Source: Pedobacter sp. (GTDB taxonomy: Bacteria > Bacteroidota > Bacteroidia > Sphingobacteriales > Sphingobacteriaceae). Taken from it: a stretch of 40,654 nucleotides of DNA. The notes beneath the pieces were generated by a model. It ran no database searches, was not told the DNA's origin, and saw only the letters and a program-made list of their open reading frames with translations. Of the stretch, positions 24,044 through 32,706 are shown in pieces. The position numbers and the translations under genes were made by a program. Location of the stretch: assembly GCA_014377775.1 (NCBI GenBank), contig JACMOW010000081.1:1-40654 (forward strand), read 5' to 3'. Position 1 is the stretch's first letter. Each line of letters starts with the position of its first letter.

Positions 24044-25240
24044 TTTAGCCTCCACCAATCCAGGTACTTCGATCATCTCATTGGCATCAGCCTGATAATC
24101 TACGCCAGCAACAGCAAAGCCGAATAAGTTTAGAAAATCTGATTTATAGCCTGCTAAATCGCCAATTGTAGGTAAACTTTCTGTAGTCGATTCTTCCCAC
24201 AATGCAGCAACTCGCGCCTGTACATCATCGCGCATTTCCCAATCGTCTATTCTTATCCTGCCTTTTTCATCCAAAGGAACTGTATCACCACTGTAAAGCC
24301 TATTTTTAAACAAACGTTGGATTTGCTCGATACAGCCTTCATGAATTCCATCCTCTTTCATTATTTTATATAAAATAGAAATATACAAAGGAATAACAGG
24401 GATAGCAGAACTTGCTTGGGTAACCAATGCTTTATTTACGGAAACATAAGCTTTGCCATTTAAGTCAGCTAATTTATCGGTAATGGTAAATGCGGTTGCT
24501 TCTAAATGATCTTTAGCCATTCCGATGGTTCCTTTACGATAAACCGCTTCGGTAACCGCCGGGCCAATATAAGAATAGGCTACAGTAGTAAACCCATCGG
24601 CTAATAAATTTTCCGCTTTTAGGGCATCAATCCACATTTCCCAATCTTCGCCACCCATAACGGCAATTGTGTTTTCAGTTTCTTCTTCATTTGCTGGATC
24701 TATCGATACTTCGGATACAATTCCAGTATGAAAATCAACTGTTTTATTGGTGTATGAACCTCCAATAGGTTTTAAAACAGAGCGGTGCGTCATACCTGTG
24801 TTTGGGTTTGTCCTAACCGGAGAAGCTAAACTATAAATAACCAAGTCAATTTGCCCTAAATCCGCTTTAATTAATTCGATCGTTTGTTGTTTCACTTCGT
24901 TAGAAAATGCATCTCCATTGATGCTTTTTGCATATAAGCCGGTTTTTATGGCTTCAGTTTCGAAAGCTGCGGTATTATACCATCCTGGTGATGCCGTTTT
25001 GCCTTCTTTAGGTGGTTTTTCAAAATAAATGCCAATGGTGCCGGCATTTGAACCAAAAGCACTGGTAATTCTAGAGGCTAATCCGAAGCCAGTGGAGGCG
25101 CCAATAACCAAGACCTTTTTCGGACCATTAATAGGGCCTTTAGATTTTATATAATTAATTTGATTGATAACGTTTTGCTCACAACCCTTAGGATGTGCAG
25201 TTAGACATATAAATCCTCGCATTCTAGGTTCAATAATCAT
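24029..25240 (-). CDS. fabV: Enoyl-[acyl-carrier-protein] reductase FabV
   Basis: 403 aa. Reduces trans-2-enoyl-ACP/CoA with NADH in the last step of fatty-acid elongation. The N-terminal PRMRGFICLTAHPKGCE and the dinucleotide loop VIGASTGFGLASRI are diagnostic. The catalytic Tyr-x8-Lys is in YSYIGPAVTEAVYRKGTIG, and IPLYISILYKIMKEDG and MRDDVQ near the C-terminus match the family. FabV enzymes are typically triclosan-tolerant. The C-terminal residues are encoded by a short intergenic-type repeat. Only the polyketide operon 4 kb away is related chemically, and there is no operon partner. Confidence 0.96.
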   Translation of the reverse strand: MIIEPRMRGFICLTAHPKGCEQNVINQINYIKSKGPINGPKKVLVIGASTGFGLASRITSAFGSNAGTIGIYFEKPPKEGKTASPGWYNTAAFETEAIKTGLYAKSINGDAFSNEVKQQTIELIKADLGQIDLVIYSLASPVRTNPNTGMTHRSVLKPIGGSYTNKTVDFHTGIVSEVSIDPANEEETENTIAVMGGEDWEMWIDALKAENLLADGFTTVAYSYIGPAVTEAVYRKGTIGMAKDHLEATAFTITDKLADLNGKAYVSVNKALVTQASSAIPVIPLYISILYKIMKEDGIHEGCIEQIQRLFKNRLYSGDTVPLDEKGRIRIDDWEMRDDVQARVAALWEESTTESLPTIGDLAGYKSDFLNLFGFAVAGVDYQADANEMIEVPGLVEAKEGNG

Positions 25241-25467
25241 AATTTTTCAAGCTAATACTTAACTAAATAACGGTTTAAATTTTAAGCGTTTTGTTCCTCA
25301 AAACTATCCTTAATTTCTTTCCATTCCAAATATTTGGTTGATTTGTTGTACGAGTATTGGTTTATTATACAATAGATCACTTGCTTAACTTAATGGCTCA
25401 AATTTTTAATTGACTGTTAGCATAATTACTCAAGAAATAATGGTAAAATAGTTTAGCCTTTCTATAT

Positions 25468-25501
25468 CCACTTTGACAATCTTTAAAGATTGTCAAAGTG
25501 G
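25468..25501. repeat. Perfect 34-bp palindrome
   Basis: CCACTTTGACAATCTT followed directly by its reverse complement, centred on TTTAAA, without a mismatch or spacer. There is no T-run and it is about 230 bp from either gene. It looks like a dispersed REP-type palindrome rather than an operator or terminator. Confidence 0.85.
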
Positions 25502-25555
25502 TAAGTATGTACAAGAAACCTTTGAAAATCAGTAGCTTTTTTGCTTAAAATTAGT

Positions 25556-25563
25556 TATTTTTG
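25556..25563 (+). promoter_or_regulatory. -7 box of uvrA
   Basis: TATTTTTG lies 34 nt upstream of the uvrA ATG. No TTTG is present at the ideal -33 distance. Confidence 0.4.
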
Positions 25564-25597
25564 CAGGCTGTTTTTAAGACAGTGATCATTAAAATTT

Positions 25598-28444
25598 ATG
25601 GCTAAAAAGAATATCGATCTGGGCGAACAAAAAGATGTAGAGGTGTATGGTGCCAGGGTACACAACCTTAAAAATATCGATGTTAGTTTTCCTAGAAATA
25701 AACTTGTTGTAATTACAGGCTTAAGTGGTAGTGGAAAATCGTCGCTAGCTTTTGATACCATTTATGCCGAAGGTCAGCGCCGTTATATGGAAACTTTTAG
25801 TGCCTATTCTCGCCAATTCATGGGTGGGATGGAGCGCCCTGATGTAGATAAGGTTTCTGGTCTTAGTCCGGTAATTGCCATTGAGCAAAAAACAACCAGT
25901 AAAAATCCTCGTTCTACTGTGGGTACTATTACTGAAATTTACGATTTTATGCGCTTGCTTTATGCTCGTACTGCAGATGCCTTTTCTTACAATACAGGTG
26001 AGAAAATGGAACGCATGAGTGAAGATCAAATCTTAAAAAATATTTATAAAAAATTCGATTTGATGCCCGTAAATATTCTGGCTCCTGTAGTTAAAGGACG
26101 TAAAGGACATTACCGCGAGTTATTTGAGCAAATTCGGAAACAAGGCTTTGTAAAAGTTCGTGTGGATGGGGATATTAAAGATTTAACGGCTAAAATGCAG
26201 GTAGATCGTTATAAAATTCACGATATTGAAATTGTAGTAGATCGGTTAATTATCGACGAGAAGGATCATAAGCGCTTATTGGAAAGTATTCAAACTGCTA
26301 TGCGATTGGGTAAGGGTATTATTAAAATTAGTGACAAGGAAAATAATGTAGCGCATTTTAGCAAGTTTTTAATGTGCCCAACCACTGGTATTTCATACGA
26401 CGAGCCACAACCTAATAGCTTTTCTTTTAACTCGCCATATGGGGCTTGCGAACGTTGTGATGGACTAGGCTATATTTTTGTGGTGGACAAGGAATCGGTA
26501 ATGCCAAATATGAAATTGAGCATTTTGAATGGGGGTTTAGCACCAATGGGCGAATACCGCGACGTTTGGATGTTTCAAGTTTTAAAAGCATTGGCAAAGA
26601 AATATAACTTCTCACTTTCTATTCCGCTAGAAAAACTTGGCAATGAAAATATAGATATCATTTTAAATGGCACACATGAATTGTTAAGTGTAGCTGTTGA
26701 ATACAACAAATGGAATGTGCAAAACTATCAAATTACTTTTGATGGCATTATTAAGCTTTTAGAAGAACAGCAAGATAAAAGAAGTGATACAGCGAATGCG
26801 GATGACATGGATGCTTTCAGGAAGTTAAAAACTTGCCCTGAATGTAATGGCGCTCGTTTAAAGAAAGAAAGTCTAAATTTTAAAGTAGACGGGAAAAATA
26901 TTTTTGAGTTGGCCGAAATGGATATCACTGGTTTAAAAACTTGGTTTTCTACTGTAGAGGATCGATTAAGTGAGCGCCAAAACATCATTGCTAAAGAAAT
27001 TTTGAAAGAAATTAGAGCGCGAATTGGCTTTTTAACTGATGTAGGCTTAACTTATCTTTCTTTAGATCGAACAGCTCGAACACTTTCGGGCGGAGAAGCA
27101 CAACGCATTCGCTTGGCTACTCAGATTGGCTCTCAGTTAATGAATGTGATGTATATTTTAGATGAGCCCAGTATTGGCTTGCACCAAAGGGATAATGAGA
27201 GGTTGATTGGTGCACTAAAAAATCTGCGCGACTTAGGAAATACTGTTTTAGTGGTAGAACACGATAAAGAAATGATTTTAGAAGCCGATCATGTGATTGA
27301 TATTGGTCCGGCAGCAGGTGTACATGGTGGTGAAATCGTAGCTCAGGGTACGCCAGCCGAAATTTTAAAATCTGGAACCCTTACGGCTGCTTATTTAAAT
27401 GGGAAAAAGGGAATTGAAATTCCAAAAAGACGTAGAAGGGGAAATGGACATAAATTATCGATTATTAAAGCAACTGGACATAACCTAAAATCAGTTTCTG
27501 TCGATTTTCCTTTGGGGAAATTTATTGCCGTAACAGGAGTTTCTGGAAGTGGAAAATCGAGTTTGATTACCGAAACGTTATATCCAATTTTAAATCACCA
27601 CTTTTTTAGAGCGAAGAAACACCCTTTACCTTATGAGAGAATTAATGGTTTAAAGGAAATCGATAAGGTAATTGAGATCGATCAGGCGCCAATTGGGCGT
27701 ACACCTCGCTCTAATCCATCAACTTATACTGGAGTTTTTTCGGATATCCGTAATCTATTTGTTTTATTGCCAGAGGCGAAAATTCGTGGTTATAAGCCTG
27801 GTCGTTTCTCGTTTAATGTAAAAGGTGGTCGTTGTGAAACTTGCCAAGGTGCAGGGATGAAAGTAATCGAAATGAATTTCTTGCCCGATGTTTCGGTTCC
27901 ATGTGAGGAATGTGGAGGCAGGCGTTACAATCGTGAAACCTTAGAAGTTCGCTACCGCGGAAAATCAATTAGTGACGTATTAGACATGAGTATTGAAGAA
28001 GCTTGTGTTTTTTTTGAACAAATGCCAGCCATCTATCGGAAAATCAAAACGCTAAATGACGTAGGCTTGGGCTATATTAGATTAGGGCAATCGTCTACCA
28101 CTTTATCGGGTGGCGAAGCACAACGTGTTAAATTAGCAACAGAGCTTTCTAAAAAAGATACGGGAAAAACCTTTTACATTCTGGATGAACCGACAACAGG
28201 CTTGCATTTTGAAGACATTAACGTGCTTTTAGGAGTGTTAAACGAATTGGTAGAAAAAGGAAATACGGTACTGGTTATAGAGCATAACTTGGATGTAGTA
28301 AAGGTGGCCGACTGGGTAATTGATTTGGGAGAAGAAGGTGGTGCTGGTGGTGGAAGAATACTATTCGAAGGTACGCCAGAAGGCTTAATCCAAAATCCGA
28401 TTAGTTTAACAGGAAAGTTTTTGAAGAAGGAAATGACAAGCTAA
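25598..28444 (+). CDS. uvrA: UvrABC excision repair protein UvrA
   Basis: 948 aa, normal length. DNA-damage sensor ATPase of nucleotide excision repair. The first ABC half has Walker [10 protein letters not shown] (about residue 41) and signature [17 protein letters not shown]. The second half has GVSGSGKSS (about 646) and [15 protein letters not shown]. The C-terminal zinc finger is complete (CETCQGAG...[10 protein letters not shown]). The N-terminal zinc module reads CPTTGISY...CERCDGLG, with Thr at one usual Cys position. The stop codon interlocks with that of the convergent phosphopantetheinyl transferase gene. Confidence 0.98.
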   Translation: MAKKNIDLGEQKDVEVYGARVHNLKNIDVSFPRNKLVVITGLSGSGKSSLAFDTIYAEGQRRYMETFSAYSRQFMGGMERPDVDKVSGLSPVIAIEQKTTSKNPRSTVGTITEIYDFMRLLYARTADAFSYNTGEKMERMSEDQILKNIYKKFDLMPVNILAPVVKGRKGHYRELFEQIRKQGFVKVRVDGDIKDLTAKMQVDRYKIHDIEIVVDRLIIDEKDHKRLLESIQTAMRLGKGIIKISDKENNVAHFSKFLMCPTTGISYDEPQPNSFSFNSPYGACERCDGLGYIFVVDKESVMPNMKLSILNGGLAPMGEYRDVWMFQVLKALAKKYNFSLSIPLEKLGNENIDIILNGTHELLSVAVEYNKWNVQNYQITFDGIIKLLEEQQDKRSDTANADDMDAFRKLKTCPECNGARLKKESLNFKVDGKNIFELAEMDITGLKTWFSTVEDRLSERQNIIAKEILKEIRARIGFLTDVGLTYLSLDRTARTLSGGEAQRIRLATQIGSQLMNVMYILDEPSIGLHQRDNERLIGALKNLRDLGNTVLVVEHDKEMILEADHVIDIGPAAGVHGGEIVAQGTPAEILKSGTLTAAYLNGKKGIEIPKRRRRGNGHKLSIIKATGHNLKSVSVDFPLGKFIAVTGVSGSGKSSLITETLYPILNHHFFRAKKHPLPYERINGLKEIDKVIEIDQAPIGRTPRSNPSTYTGVFSDIRNLFVLLPEAKIRGYKPGRFSFNVKGGRCETCQGAGMKVIEMNFLPDVSVPCEECGGRRYNRETLEVRYRGKSISDVLDMSIEEACVFFEQMPAIYRKIKTLNDVGLGYIRLGQSSTTLSGGEAQRVKLATELSKKDTGKTFYILDEPTTGLHFEDINVLLGVLNELVEKGNTVLVIEHNLDVVKVADWVIDLGEEGGAGGGRILFEGTPEGLIQNPISLTGKFLKKEMTS

Positions 28445-28998
28445 ATTTTTAGGTTGCTTGGAAAAATAATGGCCAGGTATTTTCCGTGATGACTAACAGA
28501 GGCATCATAACTTTTTCCGCTTGTTTTGTTGATCAAGTTTGGAATTCCATTCCCATTTTTTTCTAAAAAATAGTTAGCAGATTGGGTGTTGAATGCTAAT
28601 ACATAATTATCATTATTGTTGAGATAACAAGTTTGGATTTTAGAAAGTGTATTGGCCTTTGGAGAAGCTATGGTATGAATGAAGTTTTCATTAATTACAC
28701 TTTTAGTCAGAAATATTTTATCTTCAAATTTTACAAAACCCATGTTTTTATCAGCCAGGAGCAGGTTTTTACAGCTAAACTTTAATGGACTGTTAAAACG
28801 TTGTAAACTCATTCTGTTAATGATTTTATAGGCGGCTTCTTTCATGCTCCATAACAACCAAATCATTTTTTCTGGAGCAATTGAGTCAACTACTTGTGCT
28901 TGCTCTTCGGCATTGAAAATTTTAGCAAAATAGCCAGCTCTTTTCCAATTACTTTCGACTTTTGCCCTATTTAAATCAACAATATCATTTCCCAGCAT
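28441..28998 (-). CDS. 4'-phosphopantetheinyl transferase superfamily protein
   Basis: 185 aa, last gene of the type III PKS operon. It carries the two metal and CoA motifs of the superfamily: GNDIVDL near the N-terminus and WSMKEAAYK (WxxKEA, about residue 50). It should transfer the phosphopantetheine arm of CoA to an ACP serine. It overlaps the ACP gene by 14 bp, which strongly suggests that the neighbouring ACP is its substrate. It is longer than housekeeping AcpS (about 120 aa) because of a C-terminal extension ending YDASVSHHGKYLAIIFPSNL, whose SHHG resembles the SHS motif of Sfp-type enzymes. Confidence 0.88.
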   Translation of the reverse strand: MLGNDIVDLNRAKVESNWKRAGYFAKIFNAEEQAQVVDSIAPEKMIWLLWSMKEAAYKIINRMSLQRFNSPLKFSCKNLLLADKNMGFVKFEDKIFLTKSVINENFIHTIASPKANTLSKIQTCYLNNNDNYVLAFNTQSANYFLEKNGNGIPNLINKTSGKSYDASVSHHGKYLAIIFPSNLKI

Positions 28999-29248
28999 TG
29001 GCGGCTAGTTTTTCATTAATGACCGCAATGGTTGCCTTTACTGTAATCATTTTTGCCATAGAATCATTATCTATTTCTATTCCAAATTTTTCTTCAATAT
29101 CCAATATAATATCTACCAAATTTGCAGAGTTGATCTTTAAGTCAATTAAAAAATCTGTGTTTTCGGAAATGGATGCTAATGCTGCCTTGTTTTCTGTATA
29201 AGGTGTTATGATTTCTTTTAAATCGTCAATTAAATTTTCGTTATTCAC
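28985..29248 (-). CDS. Acyl carrier protein (specialised, polyketide/lipid operon)
   Basis: 87 aa acidic four-helix protein. The phosphopantetheine site is Ser41 in LKINSANLVDIILDIEEKFG, where the classical DSLxxVE becomes NSANLVD. This variant is, from memory, seen in Bacteroidota secondary-metabolite ACPs (flexirubin and aryl-polyene type) rather than in primary FabD/FabF-dedicated ACP. It overlaps the ketosynthase gene by 8 bp and the transferase gene by 14 bp. I infer it carries the growing acyl chain for this operon. Confidence 0.9.
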   Translation of the reverse strand: MNNENLIDDLKEIITPYTENKAALASISENTDFLIDLKINSANLVDIILDIEEKFGIEIDNDSMAKMITVKATIAVINEKLAANAGK

Positions 29249-30527
29249 TGTTATATTTTTTTAAGATGATGCAAGCATTTACATCACCGAAGCCAAAATT
29301 TGCTTTTGCTAAGATAGTAATTGGGGTATGTATTAAGGTGGTTGGAATAGATTTTTTAGTAATTATTTTTTCAATTTCTGGATGAAGATCCTCACAATTA
29401 ATATTGGGAAAAATAAATCCTTCTTTTAATTGTAATACAGAAGCTACACATTCAATACTTCCAGTTGCGCTTAAGGAATGACCGATCATGCTTTTAATAG
29501 TATTGATAAACGGAAAATCTTTTCCAAATCTATTTAAAGCAATTGCCCAATTTTCTATTTCCATAGTATCTTTGGAAGTGGCTGTTAAATGCCCATTAAT
29601 CGCATCAATAGCTTCAGGTTTGATGCCAGCATTTGCCATTGCACGGGTTATACAACGCTGCACAGCAATGGGATTTGGTGCTGTCATTGAGCCCAACCCG
29701 AGTTGTCCGCCAGAATTAATATTTCCGCCTAAAACTTCGGCATAGATTTTTGCACCTCTTTTAATTGCGTTTTCTAGCGATTCTAGAATCAATGCTCCAG
29801 CACCAGCACTTGGCACAAAGCCACTAGCGGTTGCACTCATTGGTCTGCTGCCTTTTTCGGGATCAGAATTATGTTTGTAAGTGCATACCCGTATGGCATC
29901 AAATCCGCCCCAAATATAAGGGCCGCTATCGCTTGTGCTTCCGGCTAACATAATGGTTGCCTGACCATTTTTTATCCGTTCATAAGCCATTAAAACACTT
30001 TCTGTTCCGGTGGTGCAGGCAGAAGAATTTGTAGTAACCTGGTTTCCTAAGCCTAATTTGCCACTTAAGAACGCACTTATACCGCTTGCCATGGTCTGTA
30101 CAACAGTTCCGCTTCCAATTTTTCTAACTTGGCCCTGGTCAATCATTTCTGCACCCGCTTTAAATTTTTCAAGCCCGGAAGTTCCAGTGCCAAAGATAGT
30201 GCCGTTTTCCCAGTCTGGTTCATTGATAGGGATTTCGAGGCCTGCATCTTTCCAAGCATCTAAACCGGCAATTACACCATACACAATGCCAGAACTATTT
30301 AAATTTTTAAGTTCAAGTTCGGAAAAGTATTGCGAAATATGCGCTTGCGTTAATGCAGGTTCGCCAGAAATCTGACACGAAAAATTTAAGGCGGCTAATT
30401 GTTTATTGTACTTAATGCCTGATATTCCGTTTTTAATGGAATGTGTGAAATTGGCAAGATTAACTCCATTTGGTGCCACTACACCTAATCCTGTAATTAC
30501 TACACGATTACCCATGTTTGTTTTCAA
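29241..30527 (-). CDS. Beta-ketoacyl-[ACP] synthase (FabF/KAS II-like)
   Basis: 428 aa thiolase-fold condensing enzyme. VVITGLGVVAPNG opens the protein. The nucleophile is Cys in TNSSACTTGTESV (about residue 170). The two active-site histidines lie in INGHLTATSKDTMEIENW (about 313) and SMIGHSLSATGS (about 347), so the Cys-His-His triad is complete. The usual NAHGTST is NGHLTAT, marking it as divergent from housekeeping FabF. It overlaps the dehydratase gene by 20 bp upstream and the ACP gene by 8 bp downstream. Likely role: elongation of the acyl-ACP starter for the type III PKS. Confidence 0.93.
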   Translation of the reverse strand: MKTNMGNRVVITGLGVVAPNGVNLANFTHSIKNGISGIKYNKQLAALNFSCQISGEPALTQAHISQYFSELELKNLNSSGIVYGVIAGLDAWKDAGLEIPINEPDWENGTIFGTGTSGLEKFKAGAEMIDQGQVRKIGSGTVVQTMASGISAFLSGKLGLGNQVTTNSSACTTGTESVLMAYERIKNGQATIMLAGSTSDSGPYIWGGFDAIRVCTYKHNSDPEKGSRPMSATASGFVPSAGAGALILESLENAIKRGAKIYAEVLGGNINSGGQLGLGSMTAPNPIAVQRCITRAMANAGIKPEAIDAINGHLTATSKDTMEIENWAIALNRFGKDFPFINTIKSMIGHSLSATGSIECVASVLQLKEGFIFPNINCEDLHPEIEKIITKKSIPTTLIHTPITILAKANFGFGDVNACIILKKYNSE

Positions 30528-30945
30528 TTAACATACCCGCAATGATTCCTTTACATACAATTTCTCCCGCTTCATTTTCCATCCGCACACTACAATTTAG
30601 TTTATTAAACTTAAAGTAAACTTTTTCGCTTAAAACAGTCACTTTTTGGGCTGGGAATACCGGTTTTAAAAAATCAACCGCAGCAGAGGTCATCACAAAT
30701 GATAGGCCTGCACTGCCCTTCGCTAAATATATCGCCAAACAAGCCAATCCAATTTGTGCCATTGTTTCGGTAAGAATAACGCCTGGCGTTATTGGATAAT
30801 CTTTAAAATGACCTTTATAAAAGTCTAATTCTTTAACATAAGTAAAGGTTCCTTTTGCTCCATATTTGTCAACATGCAGTAATTCATCTACAAATAAAAA
30901 TGGTTTTGTATAAGGAAGATGCTTTAAAATTTCATTTTTATCCAT
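30508..30945 (-). CDS. FabZ-like 3-hydroxyacyl-ACP dehydratase (hotdog fold)
   Basis: The track ORF starts at 30990 inside the PKS gene. I prefer ATG at 30945 (MDKNEILKHLPYTKPFLFVDEL), 1 bp after the PKS stop, giving 145 aa, the usual FabZ size. The catalytic His is in YKGHFKDYPITPGVILTETMAQ, where the following Glu is also kept. Hotdog-fold family members dehydrate 3-hydroxyacyl-ACP. Some act as thioesterases, so chain release is an alternative. Its 3' end overlaps the ketosynthase gene by 20 bp. Confidence 0.88.
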   Translation of the reverse strand: MDKNEILKHLPYTKPFLFVDELLHVDKYGAKGTFTYVKELDFYKGHFKDYPITPGVILTETMAQIGLACLAIYLAKGSAGLSFVMTSAAVDFLKPVFPAQKVTVLSEKVYFKFNKLNCSVRMENEAGEIVCKGIIAGMLIENKHG

Positions 30946-30946
30946 A

Positions 30947-31999
30947 TTACCATTGTAATAAAATTCGTTGCGCAGAAAAGCCAGGGCCAAAACTTAACAT
31001 TAGGCCTCTTTCTCCAACTTTGGGGTTTGCGTCCAAAAACCTTTCCAAAACGTATAAAATGGTTACGCTTGACATGTTTCCATATAACCTTAAAACTTCC
31101 TTGGTATCATCAATATTTTTCCCTAATTCGGCAAATAGTGCTTCTACCATTTGAACAATTTTTTTTCCTCCTGGATGAAAAATTAAATGATCAATATCTT
31201 TAATTTCTAAATTATTTTTAGTTAAAAATGGATGAATGATGGCTGGAAAATTTGTCGCTATAGTTTCAGGAACATCAGGATCTAAAACCATCTGTAACCC
31301 TGTATTTCGCATTTTAAAACCCATCATGTGTGTAGCATCAAAAAAATGGTACATTTCTTCATCAATTATTTCTGGACCTAGATCATCATCATTCGAGCTC
31401 AGTAAAACACAGGCAACGCCATCTCCAAAAATAGCAGCGCTTACAATGTTTGCCATCGAATAATCGTTTAGTTGGAACGTTGCCGTTGGCGATTCTACAG
31501 CAATCACTGCTGCTCTTTTTCCGGGATTAGATTTTAAAAAGTTCTTGGCGTAAATCATTCCAGAAACACCAGCTGCACACCCCATTTCTGTAACGGGTAA
31601 CCTTACAATATCCTGTCTAAGTTTTAATTCGTTAATCAAGTATGCATCTAGCGATGGGATCATTACTCCAGTGCAACTTACAGTAATGATATAATCTAAT
31701 TCCTCTGGGTTCCAGTGTGCTTTTTCTAGCGCAGATTTTAAGCATTCTGCACCATATTTAATTCCTTCTTTTATATAAATGTCGTTTCTTTCTTCAAAAC
31801 TCAAGTTGCTAAAAACTTCTTCGGGAGATAAAAAGGAGTAACGCCGATCTACCGCAGCATTTTCGATAATTTTTATAACTTTTCGTACAAATCGTTCCTC
31901 TTGCCCCTTTAACCACAAATTAAAAAATGGAATAATCTCAGATGTAGATCTCGAATATTTTGGTAATACCTTGGTAACTGTTTTTATTCTTACACTCAT
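30947..31999 (-). CDS. Type III polyketide synthase (chalcone/stilbene synthase family)
   Basis: 350 aa, normal size. The Cys-His-Asn triad is complete: Cys in VTEMGCAAGVSGMIYAK (about residue 140), His in LIFHPGGKKIVQ (about 276), Asn in LYGNMSSVTILYVLERF (about 305). The terminal SFGPGFSAQRILL is also a family hallmark. Such enzymes extend an acyl starter with malonyl-CoA and cyclise it to resorcinols or pyrones. The position between a methyltransferase gene (sharing one base) and a dehydratase gene (1-bp gap) indicates a dedicated operon for a modified phenolic or pyrone lipid. The product cannot be read from sequence. Confidence 0.95.
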   Translation of the reverse strand: MSVRIKTVTKVLPKYSRSTSEIIPFFNLWLKGQEERFVRKVIKIIENAAVDRRYSFLSPEEVFSNLSFEERNDIYIKEGIKYGAECLKSALEKAHWNPEELDYIITVSCTGVMIPSLDAYLINELKLRQDIVRLPVTEMGCAAGVSGMIYAKNFLKSNPGKRAAVIAVESPTATFQLNDYSMANIVSAAIFGDGVACVLLSSNDDDLGPEIIDEEMYHFFDATHMMGFKMRNTGLQMVLDPDVPETIATNFPAIIHPFLTKNNLEIKDIDHLIFHPGGKKIVQMVEALFAELGKNIDDTKEVLRLYGNMSSVTILYVLERFLDANPKVGERGLMLSFGPGFSAQRILLQW

Positions 32000-32706
32000 T
32001 ATATGCTAATTATCCACTGGTAACGGAATGCCCACTTCCATTTTATGGAAAATGATTTTACTTCCAATGCAGTAGAGTAAGCCAGTAAGTCGGCTTTTTT
32101 AAATCCTCTAAGTATGGATATCAAACCATCTTCTCTAGACATATTATTAAGATTAAATGAAAAGCATAATGCTTTAAATAAGTAGTAGGCTAAAGCATTT
32201 CGATGTAAATCATTAATTATTATACCAACCTTTACCAGTGGCTTAATGTTTGATAAAAGGTGAATTATTTCTTTATCCTTAAAATGATGGAGCGTTAACG
32301 TACAAAGTAGAATGTCACACTCCGTAATTGTATTTTCAAATATATTTTTACATTCAAAGCTAATGTTGGGATAATTTATAGATAACTGTTTGGCATGTTG
32401 TATGGTGAAATTATTTGCATCAATGCCAACGAGCAAAAAATTTAGATCATTTTTTAGAGCATAATTTGCTAGAGCCCTTAACATATCTCCATTACCACAA
32501 CCAATATCTATGATACGTATTGGCATTTGTTTAGGTTTATTTTTAAGTAAAATCTTTATGCTGTCAATGGTTACTTTATTACCACCCAATAGCTGATTGA
32601 TTTTTGCAATTTTGTCTAAAGCATCCCTTAAAACTTCGCCTTCCATATCGAAGTCGTCCATAATTTCTGCCGCATTACTTCTATGTGTTGTATCTATCCA
32701 CCTCAT
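31999..32706 (-). CDS. Class I SAM-dependent methyltransferase
   Basis: 235 aa. The SAM-binding motif I is IDIGCGNGDM (about residue 70), with DANN acidic loop II and ILLCTLTLHHFKDKE as motif IV/post-IV, the UbiE/methyltransferase-11 pattern. It overlaps the flavoprotein gene by 26 bp and shares one base with the PKS start. By analogy with type III PKS operons of Streptomyces and Bacillus that pair the PKS with a methyltransferase, I infer C- or O-methylation of the polyketide lipid. Confidence 0.9.
   Translation of the reverse strand: MRWIDTTHRSNAAEIMDDFDMEGEVLRDALDKIAKINQLLGGNKVTIDSIKILLKNKPKQMPIRIIDIGCGNGDMLRALANYALKNDLNFLLVGIDANNFTIQHAKQLSINYPNISFECKNIFENTITECDILLCTLTLHHFKDKEIIHLLSNIKPLVKVGIIINDLHRNALAYYLFKALCFSFNLNNMSREDGLISILRGFKKADLLAYSTALEVKSFSIKWKWAFRYQWIISI

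Larger units (their letters stand above)
25241..25597. other. 357-bp intergenic region between fabV and uvrA
   Basis: It contains a perfect 34-bp palindrome (25468-25501), the uvrA -7 box, and a short minus-strand frame (25282-25380, GTG start, 32 codons) that reads like a protein C-terminus but cannot be confirmed. Nothing else was recognised. Confidence 0.6.

Noticed and set aside
30946-30990. Longer FabZ-like start within the PKS gene
   Set aside because: The added MALAFLRNEFYYNGN is the PKS 3' end in another frame, and the FabZ family begins at MDKNEILKHLPY.
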